Below are positions 44,712-54,084 of a DNA stretch of 64,000 nt, piece after piece. A model generated the notes under the pieces. It worked only from the letters and a program-made list of their open reading frames with translations. It had not been told where the DNA came from and did no database searches. The position numbers and the translations under genes are program-made. Source of the stretch: Bacteroidota bacterium (GTDB taxonomy: Bacteria; Bacteroidota; Bacteroidia; Chitinophagales; JADIYW01); the NCBI GenBank assembly GCA_963169645.1, contig CAUJCO010000013.1, positions 124,001-188,000 on the forward strand, read 5' to 3'. The stretch's first letter is position 1. Each line of letters opens with the position of its first letter.

Positions 44712-45092
44712 ATGAAACAAGCTTTTTTCGTATTTTTTATTGCCATTGGACTTTTGGCAAATGCAAAAGGATTTAAAGGAAAATGGGCTGGCATCGGCGA
44801 CCAAATAGATGGTCAAAGTTGGGATATCGTCCTTCATTTTCAAGATGAAAATAACATCAGCATTCACTATCCGAGTTTGGGTTGTTCCGGCAATTGGATG
44901 TTTCAAAAAACAGAAAACAATGTCAACATTTTCATAGAAAATATAACCATGGGAATTGGCAAATGCGACCAAGGTGCTGAAGTGCATCTGCAAAAATTAA
45001 ATAGCAAAGAAATAAAGGTAGTTTATTATCTACGCAGCTATGATGCAGATAAACCAATAGCAGTAGGCACATTACACAAACAAAGAAAATAA
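44712..45092 (+). CDS. Small secreted protein, probably disulfide-bonded beta-barrel
   Basis: 126 residues beginning at ATG 44712 with a signal peptide (FFIAIGLLANAK). The mature part has an FKGKWAGIGDQID start and two cysteines (GCSGNW and GKCDQG) spaced 32 residues apart, so one disulfide is likely. Alternating strands and a WxG opening look lipocalin-like or like a small lipid- or inhibitor-binding barrel, but I do not recognise a family. An upstream frame from 44652 lacks signal-peptide-like character. Confidence 0.6.
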   Translation: MKQAFFVFFIAIGLLANAKGFKGKWAGIGDQIDGQSWDIVLHFQDENNISIHYPSLGCSGNWMFQKTENNVNIFIENITMGIGKCDQGAEVHLQKLNSKEIKVVYYLRSYDADKPIAVGTLHKQRK

Positions 45093-45102
45093 CTTGTACT
45101 TT

Positions 45103-46410
45103 CTATTTTACAAAAATCCATTTACCAATTTCCTTAAATGTAACTTTTTTGCCTTGTATTAAAATACCAACTCGATAAATTTTTGCAGCAATATATGCCA
45201 TTCCTACAGAGGAAATAAACAAGATAAACATAGACAATAATTGCTCCCACCAAGCCACTTGAAATGGGATTCTTGTAATCATAATAATAGGTGAAGAAAA
45301 GGGCAAGATGGAACCCCAAAATGCTGCCGAAGAAAAGGGCTGCGACAAGGTAACTGACATCAGCACCATCGAAATAATAATAGGAATTGTAATTGGAAAA
45401 GTAAAAGATTGTGCATCGTTATCGTCTGTCATGGCAGCACCTATTGCCGCAAATTGCGATGCATAAAATAAATATCCAAAAATAAAATAAAACACAAAAC
45501 TAAACACCATGCGTGTCAAATTTATATCTTGAAATGCCGTAGAAATTTCAGCAATCATTTGCATACTTTCTGAGTTAGACATCATCTGATTATTTTGCTG
45601 CATAGTTTGCATTGCCATCATCTGATCGCCTAAAAATAAAGGCAATAACAAGTTGATGCAGAAGATAAGTATTCCCCAAAGTATAAACTGCGTTAAACCC
45701 ACAGCTCCAATACCGATAATTTTTCCAATCATTAATTGAAATGGTTTTACAGTGGTTACCAACACTTCGACAATTCGGTTGGTTTTTTCTTCCGTTACAC
45801 TGCGCATCACCATTGCACCATAAACAATCAAGAAAACATAAATAAGCATACCACACGCATAACCAAACAAACCACCAATTTCGGCACTGCCTTTTTTCTT
45901 TTCGTTGCCTATAATTTGTTCAACAGAAATTTTCTTATCAAAAAATTCAATCGTATCTATATTGTAATTGCGTTGTGCCAATGCTCTATTACGAATTTCA
46001 TCCGATAAATTTTTGACGATATGATCTTTTGTGCCTAAACCTAATTCGTTTTCGGAATAATAAGCAATGCCGTTTGGCTTATCTACATCTAATTTTGGAA
46101 TATACAAAATGCCATCGCAATTAATATTTTGATATATATCTTTCAATGAATCTATTGGTTGTTGATTGCCGGTTAGATATATAAAACGCAGACTTTCACC
46201 TTCATCCATACCTCTGAATTTATCTTCAAAATAGCCACTTTCGTCTTTTACGGCAATGCGTAATTTTTCTTGAGATGCCGTAGCAATACGAACTGTTGCA
46301 ACCATAAATACACCTACTAATACCGGCAATAAAATCGTTAAAACAAGGAATGATTTTTTACGAACACGTGTAATGTATTCTCGTTGTATGATATACCAAA
46401 TTTTCGTCAT
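45103..46410 (-). CDS. ABC-2-type transporter permease, NatB-like
   Basis: A 435-residue exporter permease. One N-terminal helix (FLVLTILLPVLVGVFMV) is followed by a large extracytoplasmic domain (about residues 55-170) and about five further helices. The MRSVTEEKTNRIVEVLVTTVKPFQLMIGKIIGIGAVGLTQFILWG segment is conserved in Bacteroidota members. NatAB of Bacillus exports sodium, but many relatives have other cargo. The ATPase gene lies 52 bases upstream. ATG at 46410 (MTKIW) is preferred over ATG at 46419. Confidence 0.9.
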   Translation of the reverse strand: MTKIWYIIQREYITRVRKKSFLVLTILLPVLVGVFMVATVRIATASQEKLRIAVKDESGYFEDKFRGMDEGESLRFIYLTGNQQPIDSLKDIYQNINCDGILYIPKLDVDKPNGIAYYSENELGLGTKDHIVKNLSDEIRNRALAQRNYNIDTIEFFDKKISVEQIIGNEKKKGSAEIGGLFGYACGMLIYVFLIVYGAMVMRSVTEEKTNRIVEVLVTTVKPFQLMIGKIIGIGAVGLTQFILWGILIFCINLLLPLFLGDQMMAMQTMQQNNQMMSNSESMQMIAEISTAFQDINLTRMVFSFVFYFIFGYLFYASQFAAIGAAMTDDNDAQSFTFPITIPIIISMVLMSVTLSQPFSSAAFWGSILPFSSPIIMITRIPFQVAWWEQLLSMFILFISSVGMAYIAAKIYRVGILIQGKKVTFKEIGKWIFVK

Positions 46411-46462
46411 TTTAAGCATATTTATGCATTATCTAAATGCTGTTTAATGAGCACTTTTTTAA

Positions 46463-47365
46463 TTAACTTTCTTTTACTGCTTGAATAAAAATCTCATTTA
46501 CGGTTGGCAATATTTCGGAGACACCTGAAATTTCTATTTGATGTAACATTAATAATTTCAGCACATCGTTCACCGTTTGATTTTCTTTTAGTTTAAATAC
46601 CAAATAGTTTTCTGCTTGTGCAACGATGTCGGTTTGTTTGAAAACACTATCATTTACGGGCACTTTGGGCTCAATCTCTACTTTTATCAAATGTTGTTTA
46701 TAGTGTTGTTTGATGGCTTGTACATTTCCATCTAATATAATTTTACCTTCATTTATCAAAAAAATATCTTCACATATTTCTTCTACATTTTCCATTCTGT
46801 GTGTCGAGAAAATTATCGTTGTTCCATTTTTGTGCAATTCAAAAATTTCATTTTTTATCAGTTCTGCATTAATTGGATCTAAACCGGAAAACGGTTCATC
46901 TAAAATCAATAAAGTTGGATTATGTAATACAGTTGCCACAAATTGCACTTTTTGCTGCATGCCTTTTGATAATTCTTCGATTGTTTTATTACGCCAACTT
47001 TCGATATCTAATTTCTGTAGCCAATAATTAATTTTTTGATTAGCTTCTGCTTTAGAGAAATTACGCAATTGAGCAAAATATAATAACTGCTCACCTACTT
47101 GCATTTTTTTATATAAGCCACGTTCTTCCGGCATATATCCAATTAAATTTTGGTGTTTTTCGGACAGAGGCTCATTATTCCAAAGTATCTTTCCGGAATC
47201 GGGAAAAAAGATTTGTGTGATATTACGTATTAAGGTTGTTTTTCCGGCGCCATTAGGTCCCAATAAACCATAAATCTTATTTTGTTCTATTGATAAGCTG
47301 ACATCTTGCAATGCCACTTTTTGTTGAAACGATTTTGAAATATGTTGAATTTCAATAAATGCCAT
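46463..47365 (-). CDS. ABC transporter ATP-binding protein, NatA-like
   Basis: A 300-residue ATPase. Walker A is GLLGPNGAGKTTLIRNI (about 33-49), the signature is LSKGMQQKVQ, and Walker B is LLILDEPFSGLDPI. A His switch (STHRM) and an extra C-terminal domain of about 80 residues follow. It energises the permease encoded just downstream; the two form a complete exporter of unknown cargo. Confidence 0.94.
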   Translation of the reverse strand: MAFIEIQHISKSFQQKVALQDVSLSIEQNKIYGLLGPNGAGKTTLIRNITQIFFPDSGKILWNNEPLSEKHQNLIGYMPEERGLYKKMQVGEQLLYFAQLRNFSKAEANQKINYWLQKLDIESWRNKTIEELSKGMQQKVQFVATVLHNPTLLILDEPFSGLDPINAELIKNEIFELHKNGTTIIFSTHRMENVEEICEDIFLINEGKIILDGNVQAIKQHYKQHLIKVEIEPKVPVNDSVFKQTDIVAQAENYLVFKLKENQTVNDVLKLLMLHQIEISGVSEILPTVNEIFIQAVKES

Positions 47366-47409
47366 TTATCTAATTGATTTAATGAGTTTGCATGCCAACA
47401 CTATCTATA

Positions 47410-47438
47410 AAAAAATGCTACAAAAAAAATTGTAGCAT
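47410..47438 (-). terminator. Terminator of grpE-dnaJ
   Basis: A perfect 9-bp stem ATGCTACAA / TTGTAGCAT (47415-47423 and 47430-47438) with a six-base loop. On the minus strand a run of five or six T follows, about 60 bases past the dnaJ stop. Confidence 0.8.
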
Positions 47439-47499
47439 GTATCTATACAAAAGTAGTAAAAAATATTGGGGATAAGCACCTCTTTTTTCTACCGAACAA

Positions 47500-48657
47500 T
47501 TAATGGAAAAACTTATCGAAGAAGCCTTTATTTTTTTCTTTTTGTGCTTGTGGATTAAAGTTTTTCGAGTCGCGTAATTTTTCCAAAAAGGCGGTTTCTT
47601 CTGCCGATAATTCTTGTGGTGTAAAGATTTGAACTTCTACAATTTGGTCGCCTTTTCCATAGCCATTTAAGCTCGGAATTCCTTTTCCTTGTAATCTAAA
47701 TAGTTTACCGCTTTGTGTACCTTTTGGGATTTTAATTTTAGCACTTCCACCAATGGTTGGCACTTCTACTTGTGTTCCGAGAGCTGCTTCCGCAAAGTTT
47801 AAATACAAATGATAAATGACATTTGTATCTTCACGTTTTAATTCGGGGTGCGGTGTTTCTTCAATATTGATTAATAAATCGCCCGGATAGCCACCACGAA
47901 TGCCGGCATTTCCTTTTCCACTCATCGACAATTGTATGCCTTCGCTCACGCCTGCCGGAATATCTATTGACACAATATCTTCGCCATACACTCTGCCTTC
48001 GCCACGGCATTTTGTACATTTATTGGTAATAATCTTCCCTTCTCCTTCGCACGTTGGGCAAGTGCCTGTTGTTGCCATTTGGCCTAAGAAAGTTTGGGTT
48101 ACTTTACGCACTACACCACTTCCGTTACACGTATTACATGTTTGGTACGAGTTATTATCTTTTGCACCTATACCATTGCAAGCATCGCAGGAAACATGTT
48201 TTTTTACTTTAATTTTTTTCTGTGCACCGTTGGCTATTTCTTCCAAATCCAATTTCACTTTTACGCGCAAATTGCTACCACGCTGACCTTGTCCACGTTC
48301 TTTTCTTCTGCCACCACCGCCAAAGAATGACTCAAACGGATTTCCACCGCCGCCACTGCCGAAAATATCGCCGAATTGGGAAAAGATATCTTCCATATTC
48401 ATGCCGCCACCGTAGCCACCGCCAAAACCACCGGCAGCACTTTGATGTCCGAAACGATCATATTTAGCACGTTTATCTGCATTACTCAACACATCGTATG
48501 CTTCTGCAGCTTCTTTAAACTTTTCTTCAGAGGCTTTATCGCCCGGATTTTTATCCGGATGGTATTGAATAGCTAATTTGCGATATGCTTTTTTGATTTC
48601 TTCGGCACTTGCACTTTTTGCTACACCTAAAACTTCATAATAATCTCGTTTTGCCAT
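47500..48657 (-). CDS. dnaJ: Chaperone protein DnaJ
   Basis: Hsp40 co-chaperone of DnaK. The 385-residue type I form has the J domain with YHPDKNPGD, a Gly/Phe-rich linker ([14 protein letters not shown] and [11 protein letters not shown]), four CxxCxGxG zinc motifs ([32 protein letters not shown]), and the C-terminal substrate domain. It follows grpE on the same strand with a 49-base gap. No dnaK is in the window. Confidence 0.97.
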   Translation of the reverse strand: MAKRDYYEVLGVAKSASAEEIKKAYRKLAIQYHPDKNPGDKASEEKFKEAAEAYDVLSNADKRAKYDRFGHQSAAGGFGGGYGGGMNMEDIFSQFGDIFGSGGGGNPFESFFGGGGRRKERGQGQRGSNLRVKVKLDLEEIANGAQKKIKVKKHVSCDACNGIGAKDNNSYQTCNTCNGSGVVRKVTQTFLGQMATTGTCPTCEGEGKIITNKCTKCRGEGRVYGEDIVSIDIPAGVSEGIQLSMSGKGNAGIRGGYPGDLLINIEETPHPELKREDTNVIYHLYLNFAEAALGTQVEVPTIGGSAKIKIPKGTQSGKLFRLQGKGIPSLNGYGKGDQIVEVQIFTPQELSAEETAFLEKLRDSKNFNPQAQKEKNKGFFDKFFH

Positions 48658-48706
48658 TTTATATGTTGTGCGTTATGTTGTTTAATGCTGTTGTAAATTA
48701 AAAAAA

Positions 48707-49300
48707 TTATTTACCTACGACTACTTTTGCGTAGCGGATAATGACATCGTTTAGCGTATAGCCACGTTGAACTTCGTCTATTACTTTTCCTTTTTGTTCT
48801 TCCGTAGATGCCGGAATTTCAGCAATGGCTTCATGCTTTTCTACATCAAAAGTAGCTCCAACACTTTCCATTGCTTTTAAACCTTTATTTTGAAGTGTTT
48901 TTTGGAATTTTTCCTGAATGAGTTGTACGCCTTGAACATAATTTTCTGCATTTTTATCTTGTTCAAATGCTTTATCGGCTCTTTGGAAATCATCTAAAAT
49001 GGGTAACAATTCACGGATAATATCTTGCCCTGCCGTTTTAAACAATTCCAATCTTTCTTTGGCGTTGCGTTTTTTGAAATTATCGAATTCTGCGAAAAGA
49101 CGAAGATATTTATCTTTTTGCTCTGCCAATTCTGCTTTTAATACAGACAATTCGTCTGTATTATCCATCTTCTCGATTACCGGTTCGTCTTCTTGTAAAT
49201 TATCTGACGGATTTTCCGTTGTATTTTGGGTAGAAGTTTGTTCGTTTACTTCAGCTGTTGGTTGTTCTGTTGGTTCTGCAAAGTCTTTTTCCTCTAACAT
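48707..49300 (-). CDS. grpE: Nucleotide exchange factor GrpE
   Basis: Exchanges ADP on DnaK. The 197-residue sequence begins with about 50 acidic, Glu/Thr-rich residues, followed by the coiled coil (ELAEQKDKYLRLFAEFDNFKKRNAKER) and the beta domain ending KVIDEVQRGYTLNDVIIRYAKVVVG. First gene of the grpE-dnaJ operon. Confidence 0.96.
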   Translation of the reverse strand: MLEEKDFAEPTEQPTAEVNEQTSTQNTTENPSDNLQEDEPVIEKMDNTDELSVLKAELAEQKDKYLRLFAEFDNFKKRNAKERLELFKTAGQDIIRELLPILDDFQRADKAFEQDKNAENYVQGVQLIQEKFQKTLQNKGLKAMESVGATFDVEKHEAIAEIPASTEEQKGKVIDEVQRGYTLNDVIIRYAKVVVGK

Positions 49301-49390
49301 GATTAGAATTTTCAGAAATTAAGTCAAATTGTTTGCCAAACAACGGCACGCGACATTTTGACACAAATAAAGAGAAGAAAAAGTAAACGC

Positions 49391-49900
49391 TTATTTTTTC
49401 AGTTTTTTATCTACCAATTGTTCCACTAAAGAATGTGTAGGATTAATGGCAATAACGTAGCCGGTTTCATCAACCAAAACAGTTTGAGGAATAGAACGAA
49501 TACCGTATTTAGCTGCACCATCTGCATACCAACCTTTCAAATCAGACACGTGATAAGGCCACACAAGTCCATCTTGTTTGATGGCATTTATCCAATTTGT
49601 TTTATTTTGATCTAAAGACACACTGTAAATAGTAAAACCTTTCACTCCTTTAACAAATTTTTTACCTTGATATTTATTGTACAACGCAACAATTGCCGGA
49701 TTATTTCTGCGACAAGGGCCACACCAAGAAGCCCAAAAATCTATCAAAACAATGTTTCCTTGCAACGAAGAAAGTGAAATATCTTTTCCTTCCGGATTTT
49801 GATACTTTAACTCAATAGCTTTTGTGCCTACTGCCGGCATTTGTGCTTGTGCTTGATATACACTCAAAAATAAAATAATCGATACTAAAATTTTGTTCAT
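49391..49900 (-). CDS. TlpA/ResA-like periplasmic thioredoxin
   Basis: A 169-residue protein with a signal peptide ending at YQAQAQ. The thioredoxin motif is FWASWCGPCRRNNPAI (CGPC), and a cis-Pro lies in IRSIPQTVLVD. It probably reduces disulfides in the periplasm, for example during cytochrome c maturation or oxidative stress. ATG at 49898-49900 (MNKILVS) is used; the frame extends further to a start at 49930, which would add a hydrophobic stretch. A -7 element is at 49918-49925. Confidence 0.9.
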   Translation of the reverse strand: MNKILVSIILFLSVYQAQAQMPAVGTKAIELKYQNPEGKDISLSSLQGNIVLIDFWASWCGPCRRNNPAIVALYNKYQGKKFVKGVKGFTIYSVSLDQNKTNWINAIKQDGLVWPYHVSDLKGWYADGAAKYGIRSIPQTVLVDETGYVIAINPTHSLVEQLVDKKLKK

Positions 49901-49917
49901 AATTAAAAGAATTATCA

Positions 49918-49925
49918 CAAATATA
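49918..49925 (-). promoter_or_regulatory. -7 element of the TlpA-like gene
   Basis: TATATTTG on the minus strand, about 18 bases before the ATG. It supports the downstream start choice. Confidence 0.4.
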
Positions 49926-49990
49926 GGCAAATATTGTGCCTATTTAATTTATAAAAGAATAAACGTATTTTTAGTAAACAATCTACCAAT

Positions 49991-50917
49991 ATGAAAAATC
50001 TTTTCCGACTACTTTTATTCCTTTTCATTTTAGGAATAATTGCTTTTTTTATGATGCAGAAAAAGCCTATTCCTATCAACGATTTAAAAGCAAAATATGC
50101 AAATGCTGATTCTAAATTTATGCCGTTAGATGACATGCAAGTGCATTACAAAATAGAAGGCGAAGGCAAACCGATTGTGCTAATACACGGTACCGGCTCT
50201 GCTCTACAAACTTGGGATGTTTGGACCGATTCATTAAAAGCAAATCACTATCAGGTTATTCGTTTGGATATGCCGGCTTTTGGGCTAACCGGTCCAAGAA
50301 AAGATAAAGATTATTCAGTAAAAAATTATGTTGATTTTTTAAATAGATTTATGCAACAACTCGGCATAGATACGTTTGCCATTGGTGGCAATTCATTAGG
50401 TGGTGAAATTGCTTGGCGATATGCGGTTGCACATCCCGAAAAAGTATCAAAATTAATATTGGTGGATCCGGCAGGATTTTACAACAAAGAAAAACAAAAT
50501 GGCGCTATCATTTTTAAATTGGCGAAATACAAATGGTTTGCCAAGCTGATGAGTAAAATGGACACCAAAATTATTGTCAATAAAACGTTGGAAGATGTAT
50601 ATGAAGACGATTCAAAAATAACTGAAAAGATGAAGGCTCTATATTATGATATTTCTTTGCGAGATGGCAATCGAGAAAGCTTTGCAGACAGAGTGCAGCA
50701 AATAGGCAAAGAACCTATTGTTGATGTAAGCACCATCCAAGCTTCCACCTTAATACAATGGGGCCGACAGGATAAATTAATTGACATATCTATGTTGGAA
50801 AATTTTAAAAAAATACCCAATAACGAAGTAATTATTTATGAGCATTGCGGTCATTCGCCTCAAGAAGAAATCCCAACAAAATCTATTACGGATGTACTTC
50901 AATTTTTAAAAAAATAA
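49991..50917 (+). CDS. Alpha/beta-hydrolase, membrane-anchored
   Basis: 308 residues. The N-terminus has one hydrophobic segment (LLLFLFILGIIAFFMM), an uncleaved anchor or signal. The catalytic triad is visible: HGTGSALQTWD (oxyanion loop), GGNSLGG (nucleophile Ser about 134), Asp in QWGRQDKLID, and His in EHCGHSPQEE. The layout is that of lipases, haloperoxidases and bphD-like hydrolases, so the substrate cannot be assigned. Probably in the same direction as the helical periplasmic gene downstream, 41 bases later. Confidence 0.9.
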   Translation: MKNLFRLLLFLFILGIIAFFMMQKKPIPINDLKAKYANADSKFMPLDDMQVHYKIEGEGKPIVLIHGTGSALQTWDVWTDSLKANHYQVIRLDMPAFGLTGPRKDKDYSVKNYVDFLNRFMQQLGIDTFAIGGNSLGGEIAWRYAVAHPEKVSKLILVDPAGFYNKEKQNGAIIFKLAKYKWFAKLMSKMDTKIIVNKTLEDVYEDDSKITEKMKALYYDISLRDGNRESFADRVQQIGKEPIVDVSTIQASTLIQWGRQDKLIDISMLENFKKIPNNEVIIYEHCGHSPQEEIPTKSITDVLQFLKK

Positions 50918-50958
50918 ATATGGTATAAAAATTGTATCTAACTTAAAAAATAAAAATT

Positions 50959-51921
50959 ATGCATCTCATTTATAAAAGTTTTTTTATCGCACTTATTTCG
51001 ATATCGACAGCTATTTTTGCCAACAATGACAATACGGTTTACACCGCACAGAATTTAACGCCTGAAATACAGAAAATAATTGCTGAGGTAAATAGTGAAT
51101 GCAAACTCAACGCAGACCAAGCCGGAAAATTTAAGAATGACTATATTTTATTTTTAAATGAAAATGCCAAACCGAATGCGAACACCAACGTATTGTTATT
51201 TTTATTGGGCACAAAGATGAAAGGTTATGTATCCAATGAGCAGCTTACGAAAATTACGCAAATGGCACAAAACGGCAAGTTAGTTCCGTCAAAAAATACG
51301 ACTGTAAAACCCACTACAAATACATCGAATGCGACAGGTGCTGGTATTGGTGCAAACTCATTTCAAACACAATCCAATGTAACGGCGTTATTTGAGCAAT
51401 TGCAAAGCCACATGAAAGTAAGCAATGAAAAAGCGACCAAAGTAATTCCGATTTTAAAAAATTACGATGCACAATTAATACAAATTAAAACACAAAATAA
51501 TAACAATGCAGCCAAACAAAAACAATTAACAGATGCATTAAACAATCAAACAGTACCGCAACTGAAAGCACATTTGAACGATCAACAAATTGCCACATTG
51601 GTATTGGCATTATCTCTACAAGAAAACATTTTATCGGGCAAAAATTTATCTGCTGACCAAAAACAATTTTTGGATAAAATACGCTATCAATATAAGCTGA
51701 ACGATGTACAAACCATGTCTGTAGTATTAGTGTTGGTACAAGGAAAAATAAGAGGTGATTTAATTGCATTATTACATAAAACAGATCCACAAAAAGCAGG
51801 ACAAGAATTTATTATTTTAATGCAAGATTTAGACGCACAATTAAAAACAAATTTATCCGGAGCGCAATATCAATCTATAAAATCAGACATAGAAAAATTG
51901 ATAAAAGGTCAGAAATTATAA
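50959..51921 (+). CDS. Helical periplasmic protein of unknown function with Spy/CpxP-like repeats
   Basis: 320 residues with a signal peptide (SISTAIFANN). The mature part is rich in Gln, Asn, Lys and Leu, and probably all helical. Repeats resembling the LTxxQ motif of Spy/CpxP chaperones recur: NADQAGKFKNDYILFLNE (near 52), SNEQLTKITQMAQ (near 95), SNEKATKVIPILKNYDAQL (near 155), NDQQIATLVLAL (near 208), and SADQKQFLDKIRYQYKLND (near 233). A Thr/Asn linker separates two halves. A periplasmic holdase or metal-stress role is possible but unproved. Confidence 0.55.
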   Translation: MHLIYKSFFIALISISTAIFANNDNTVYTAQNLTPEIQKIIAEVNSECKLNADQAGKFKNDYILFLNENAKPNANTNVLLFLLGTKMKGYVSNEQLTKITQMAQNGKLVPSKNTTVKPTTNTSNATGAGIGANSFQTQSNVTALFEQLQSHMKVSNEKATKVIPILKNYDAQLIQIKTQNNNNAAKQKQLTDALNNQTVPQLKAHLNDQQIATLVLALSLQENILSGKNLSADQKQFLDKIRYQYKLNDVQTMSVVLVLVQGKIRGDLIALLHKTDPQKAGQEFIILMQDLDAQLKTNLSGAQYQSIKSDIEKLIKGQKL

Positions 51922-51930
51922 AACACATTC

Positions 51931-53991
51931 TTAATTGGATGCCAATTGTTTTTGCAACAAAGCATGAAAATCTTCGATATTAAAAGGCTTTGGAAGATAG
52001 GCATTGAATCCGAAACTCATAAAATCTGCTTCGTTGTTAGCAACCACACTTGCAGTACTTGCAACAACTTTTAGGTTTTTCGTTTTCTTATTTTTTCGAA
52101 TTTCGGATAAGGCTTCAAATCCATTCATTTCCGGCATATCCAAGTCCATAATTACTAAATCCGGATATGTTGTAGTGAGAATATCCAATGCTTGTTTTCC
52201 GTTTTCTACTTCCAATATTTCTACATCCGAATGAAAAAACTTCAGTGTTTCTTTGATAACAAATCGGTTATTATCGATATCATCTACAATTAAAATCTGT
52301 TTTCCATTTAGGAAATCGGCATTGTATCGAACGGCATTTGGTTGCACTGTTTCTTGTGCTTGCACTTGCTCTATCGGCAGTGTAACGGTGAAAGTAGTTC
52401 CTATATTTACTTTGCTTTTCACACTTATTGTGCCCTGCATCAATTCCACTAATCGTTTGGAAATAGACAAACCTAAGCCGGTGCCTTTATATTTTTTTTG
52501 TGTTTTAGTTCGCACTTGTTCGTACTGTTCAAAGATAGAATTTAATTTATCTTTTGGAATACCCAATCCGGTATCGCTTACTACAATTTGCAATTCATTC
52601 TTTTTTTTATACATTGCTTGTATATGCACGCTTCCAACAGAAGTAAACTTAATGGCATTACTTACTAAATTGGTAATAATCTGATTTAGTCGCAAACCAT
52701 CTGACAAGAATTTAAAATCGATTTTTGAATCTATATCATAGGTTAACTGCAATCCTTTTTCAGTAGCTGCAAGTTGCATCATTGTTGCTACATTTTCAAT
52801 AATTTCCGGAAGCCAAACCGGTTCCATTTCCACATCTAATTTTCCGGCTTCCATTTTTGATACATCTAAAATATCGTTGATTATGCCTAATAAATTTTCT
52901 CCTGATTTTTTTAGTGTTTGTAAATAACGTAAGTGTTCCGGTTTGGGATGATCATTTAACATCAACGAAGTTGTACCTAAAATGATATTCATCGGTGTGC
53001 GAATTTCGTGGCTGATACCGGCAATAAACAAACTCTTGGCATTGGCTGTTTCTTCGGCAACAGCACGCTCTCTACGTGCATCTTCTAAGCCTAATTTTAT
53101 TTGTAATTTGTTATTTTCATCTGAGTAGCCTTTTTCTAATAAATCTAATTTTCTGTCATAAAATTTACGTAGATAATAAAATGCTTTTTCATAATTACGT
53201 TGTTTATCGTATAATTCTGACAGGTATTCAAAGATTACGGCACGCGATGTATCTGCACCTTCGGAAGTGGCCATTTCTTCTGCTTGCAATAATAATTTTT
53301 CGGCAGCTTCATAATTTCCTTTTTCATATTGCAACACACCATAACTTTTAGAAATATCCATCATATATGCATTGTTATTTTCTTTTGAAAATTGCATACC
53401 TAATTTGAAATATTTATCCGACAGGTCATATTTTTTCATTTTACGCATTAAGATAGCATAACTCACATGTGCTCTTAATTTTATCATCGAATTATTGGCG
53501 TTATTGGTTTTTTTTTCTTTTCGGATAGCACTTTTTAAGTATTTTTCAGAAGCTTCTAATTGCTCGTCCCAATTTAATGCATTGCCAATTAACAACTCAA
53601 ATTCAATAATTTTATCGGACAGTTTCAGTCTATTTGCAAGCATTAATCCTTGTTGAAAAATATCGATCGATTTTTTAAACTGCCAGATACTTTGTTGTAA
53701 GCCACCTAATTTTTTATATTGCGATAATTGCAAATCATACATCTTATTATAAGAATAAATAGTAGATGCTTTTTGCATGAATTCAAATGCGTGTGTATAG
53801 TCTTTAATATCATAATAAATATCACCTACATCTTCATATAACTTGGCACAATCGACACAATTTTCACGGTCTTTTACTTTCTCTATAATTTTGGAATAAA
53901 CCTCAATAGCTTTAATTAATTGCTTTTTTTCTTTATATGAAACCGCCTTTTTATATAGATTGTCGAACGTTTTTTTAGAAAATGTTTCCAT
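51931..53991 (-). CDS. Soluble hybrid sensor kinase: TPR - coiled coil - HisKA - ATPase - receiver
   Basis: About 686 residues, no signal peptide or membrane helix. Residues 1 to about 270 form TPR-like helix pairs (YEDVGDIYYDIKDYTHAFEFM and others), then a coiled coil (ILLE...ERAVAEETANAKS). HisKA has ISHEIRTPMNIILG (His about 330), followed by the ATPase domain with NAIKFT, DTGLGIPKDKL and GTGLGLSISKRLVELMQG, and a receiver (DLVIMDLDMPEMNG, Asp about 615). It would sense cytoplasmic protein partners via TPRs. I use ATG 53991 because an A-rich site precedes it; ATG 54015 is also possible. It is divergent from the LytTR regulator. Confidence 0.9.
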   Translation of the reverse strand: METFSKKTFDNLYKKAVSYKEKKQLIKAIEVYSKIIEKVKDRENCVDCAKLYEDVGDIYYDIKDYTHAFEFMQKASTIYSYNKMYDLQLSQYKKLGGLQQSIWQFKKSIDIFQQGLMLANRLKLSDKIIEFELLIGNALNWDEQLEASEKYLKSAIRKEKKTNNANNSMIKLRAHVSYAILMRKMKKYDLSDKYFKLGMQFSKENNNAYMMDISKSYGVLQYEKGNYEAAEKLLLQAEEMATSEGADTSRAVIFEYLSELYDKQRNYEKAFYYLRKFYDRKLDLLEKGYSDENNKLQIKLGLEDARRERAVAEETANAKSLFIAGISHEIRTPMNIILGTTSLMLNDHPKPEHLRYLQTLKKSGENLLGIINDILDVSKMEAGKLDVEMEPVWLPEIIENVATMMQLAATEKGLQLTYDIDSKIDFKFLSDGLRLNQIITNLVSNAIKFTSVGSVHIQAMYKKKNELQIVVSDTGLGIPKDKLNSIFEQYEQVRTKTQKKYKGTGLGLSISKRLVELMQGTISVKSKVNIGTTFTVTLPIEQVQAQETVQPNAVRYNADFLNGKQILIVDDIDNNRFVIKETLKFFHSDVEILEVENGKQALDILTTTYPDLVIMDLDMPEMNGFEALSEIRKNKKTKNLKVVASTASVVANNEADFMSFGFNAYLPKPFNIEDFHALLQKQLASN

Positions 53992-54084
53992 TTTATTATT
54001 TCTTTTCAATTGCATAACAGAATTGATATTTGACTTATTAAATTTAAGTATAATTTGATATATTTAAGTCATGAACTTAGAATT

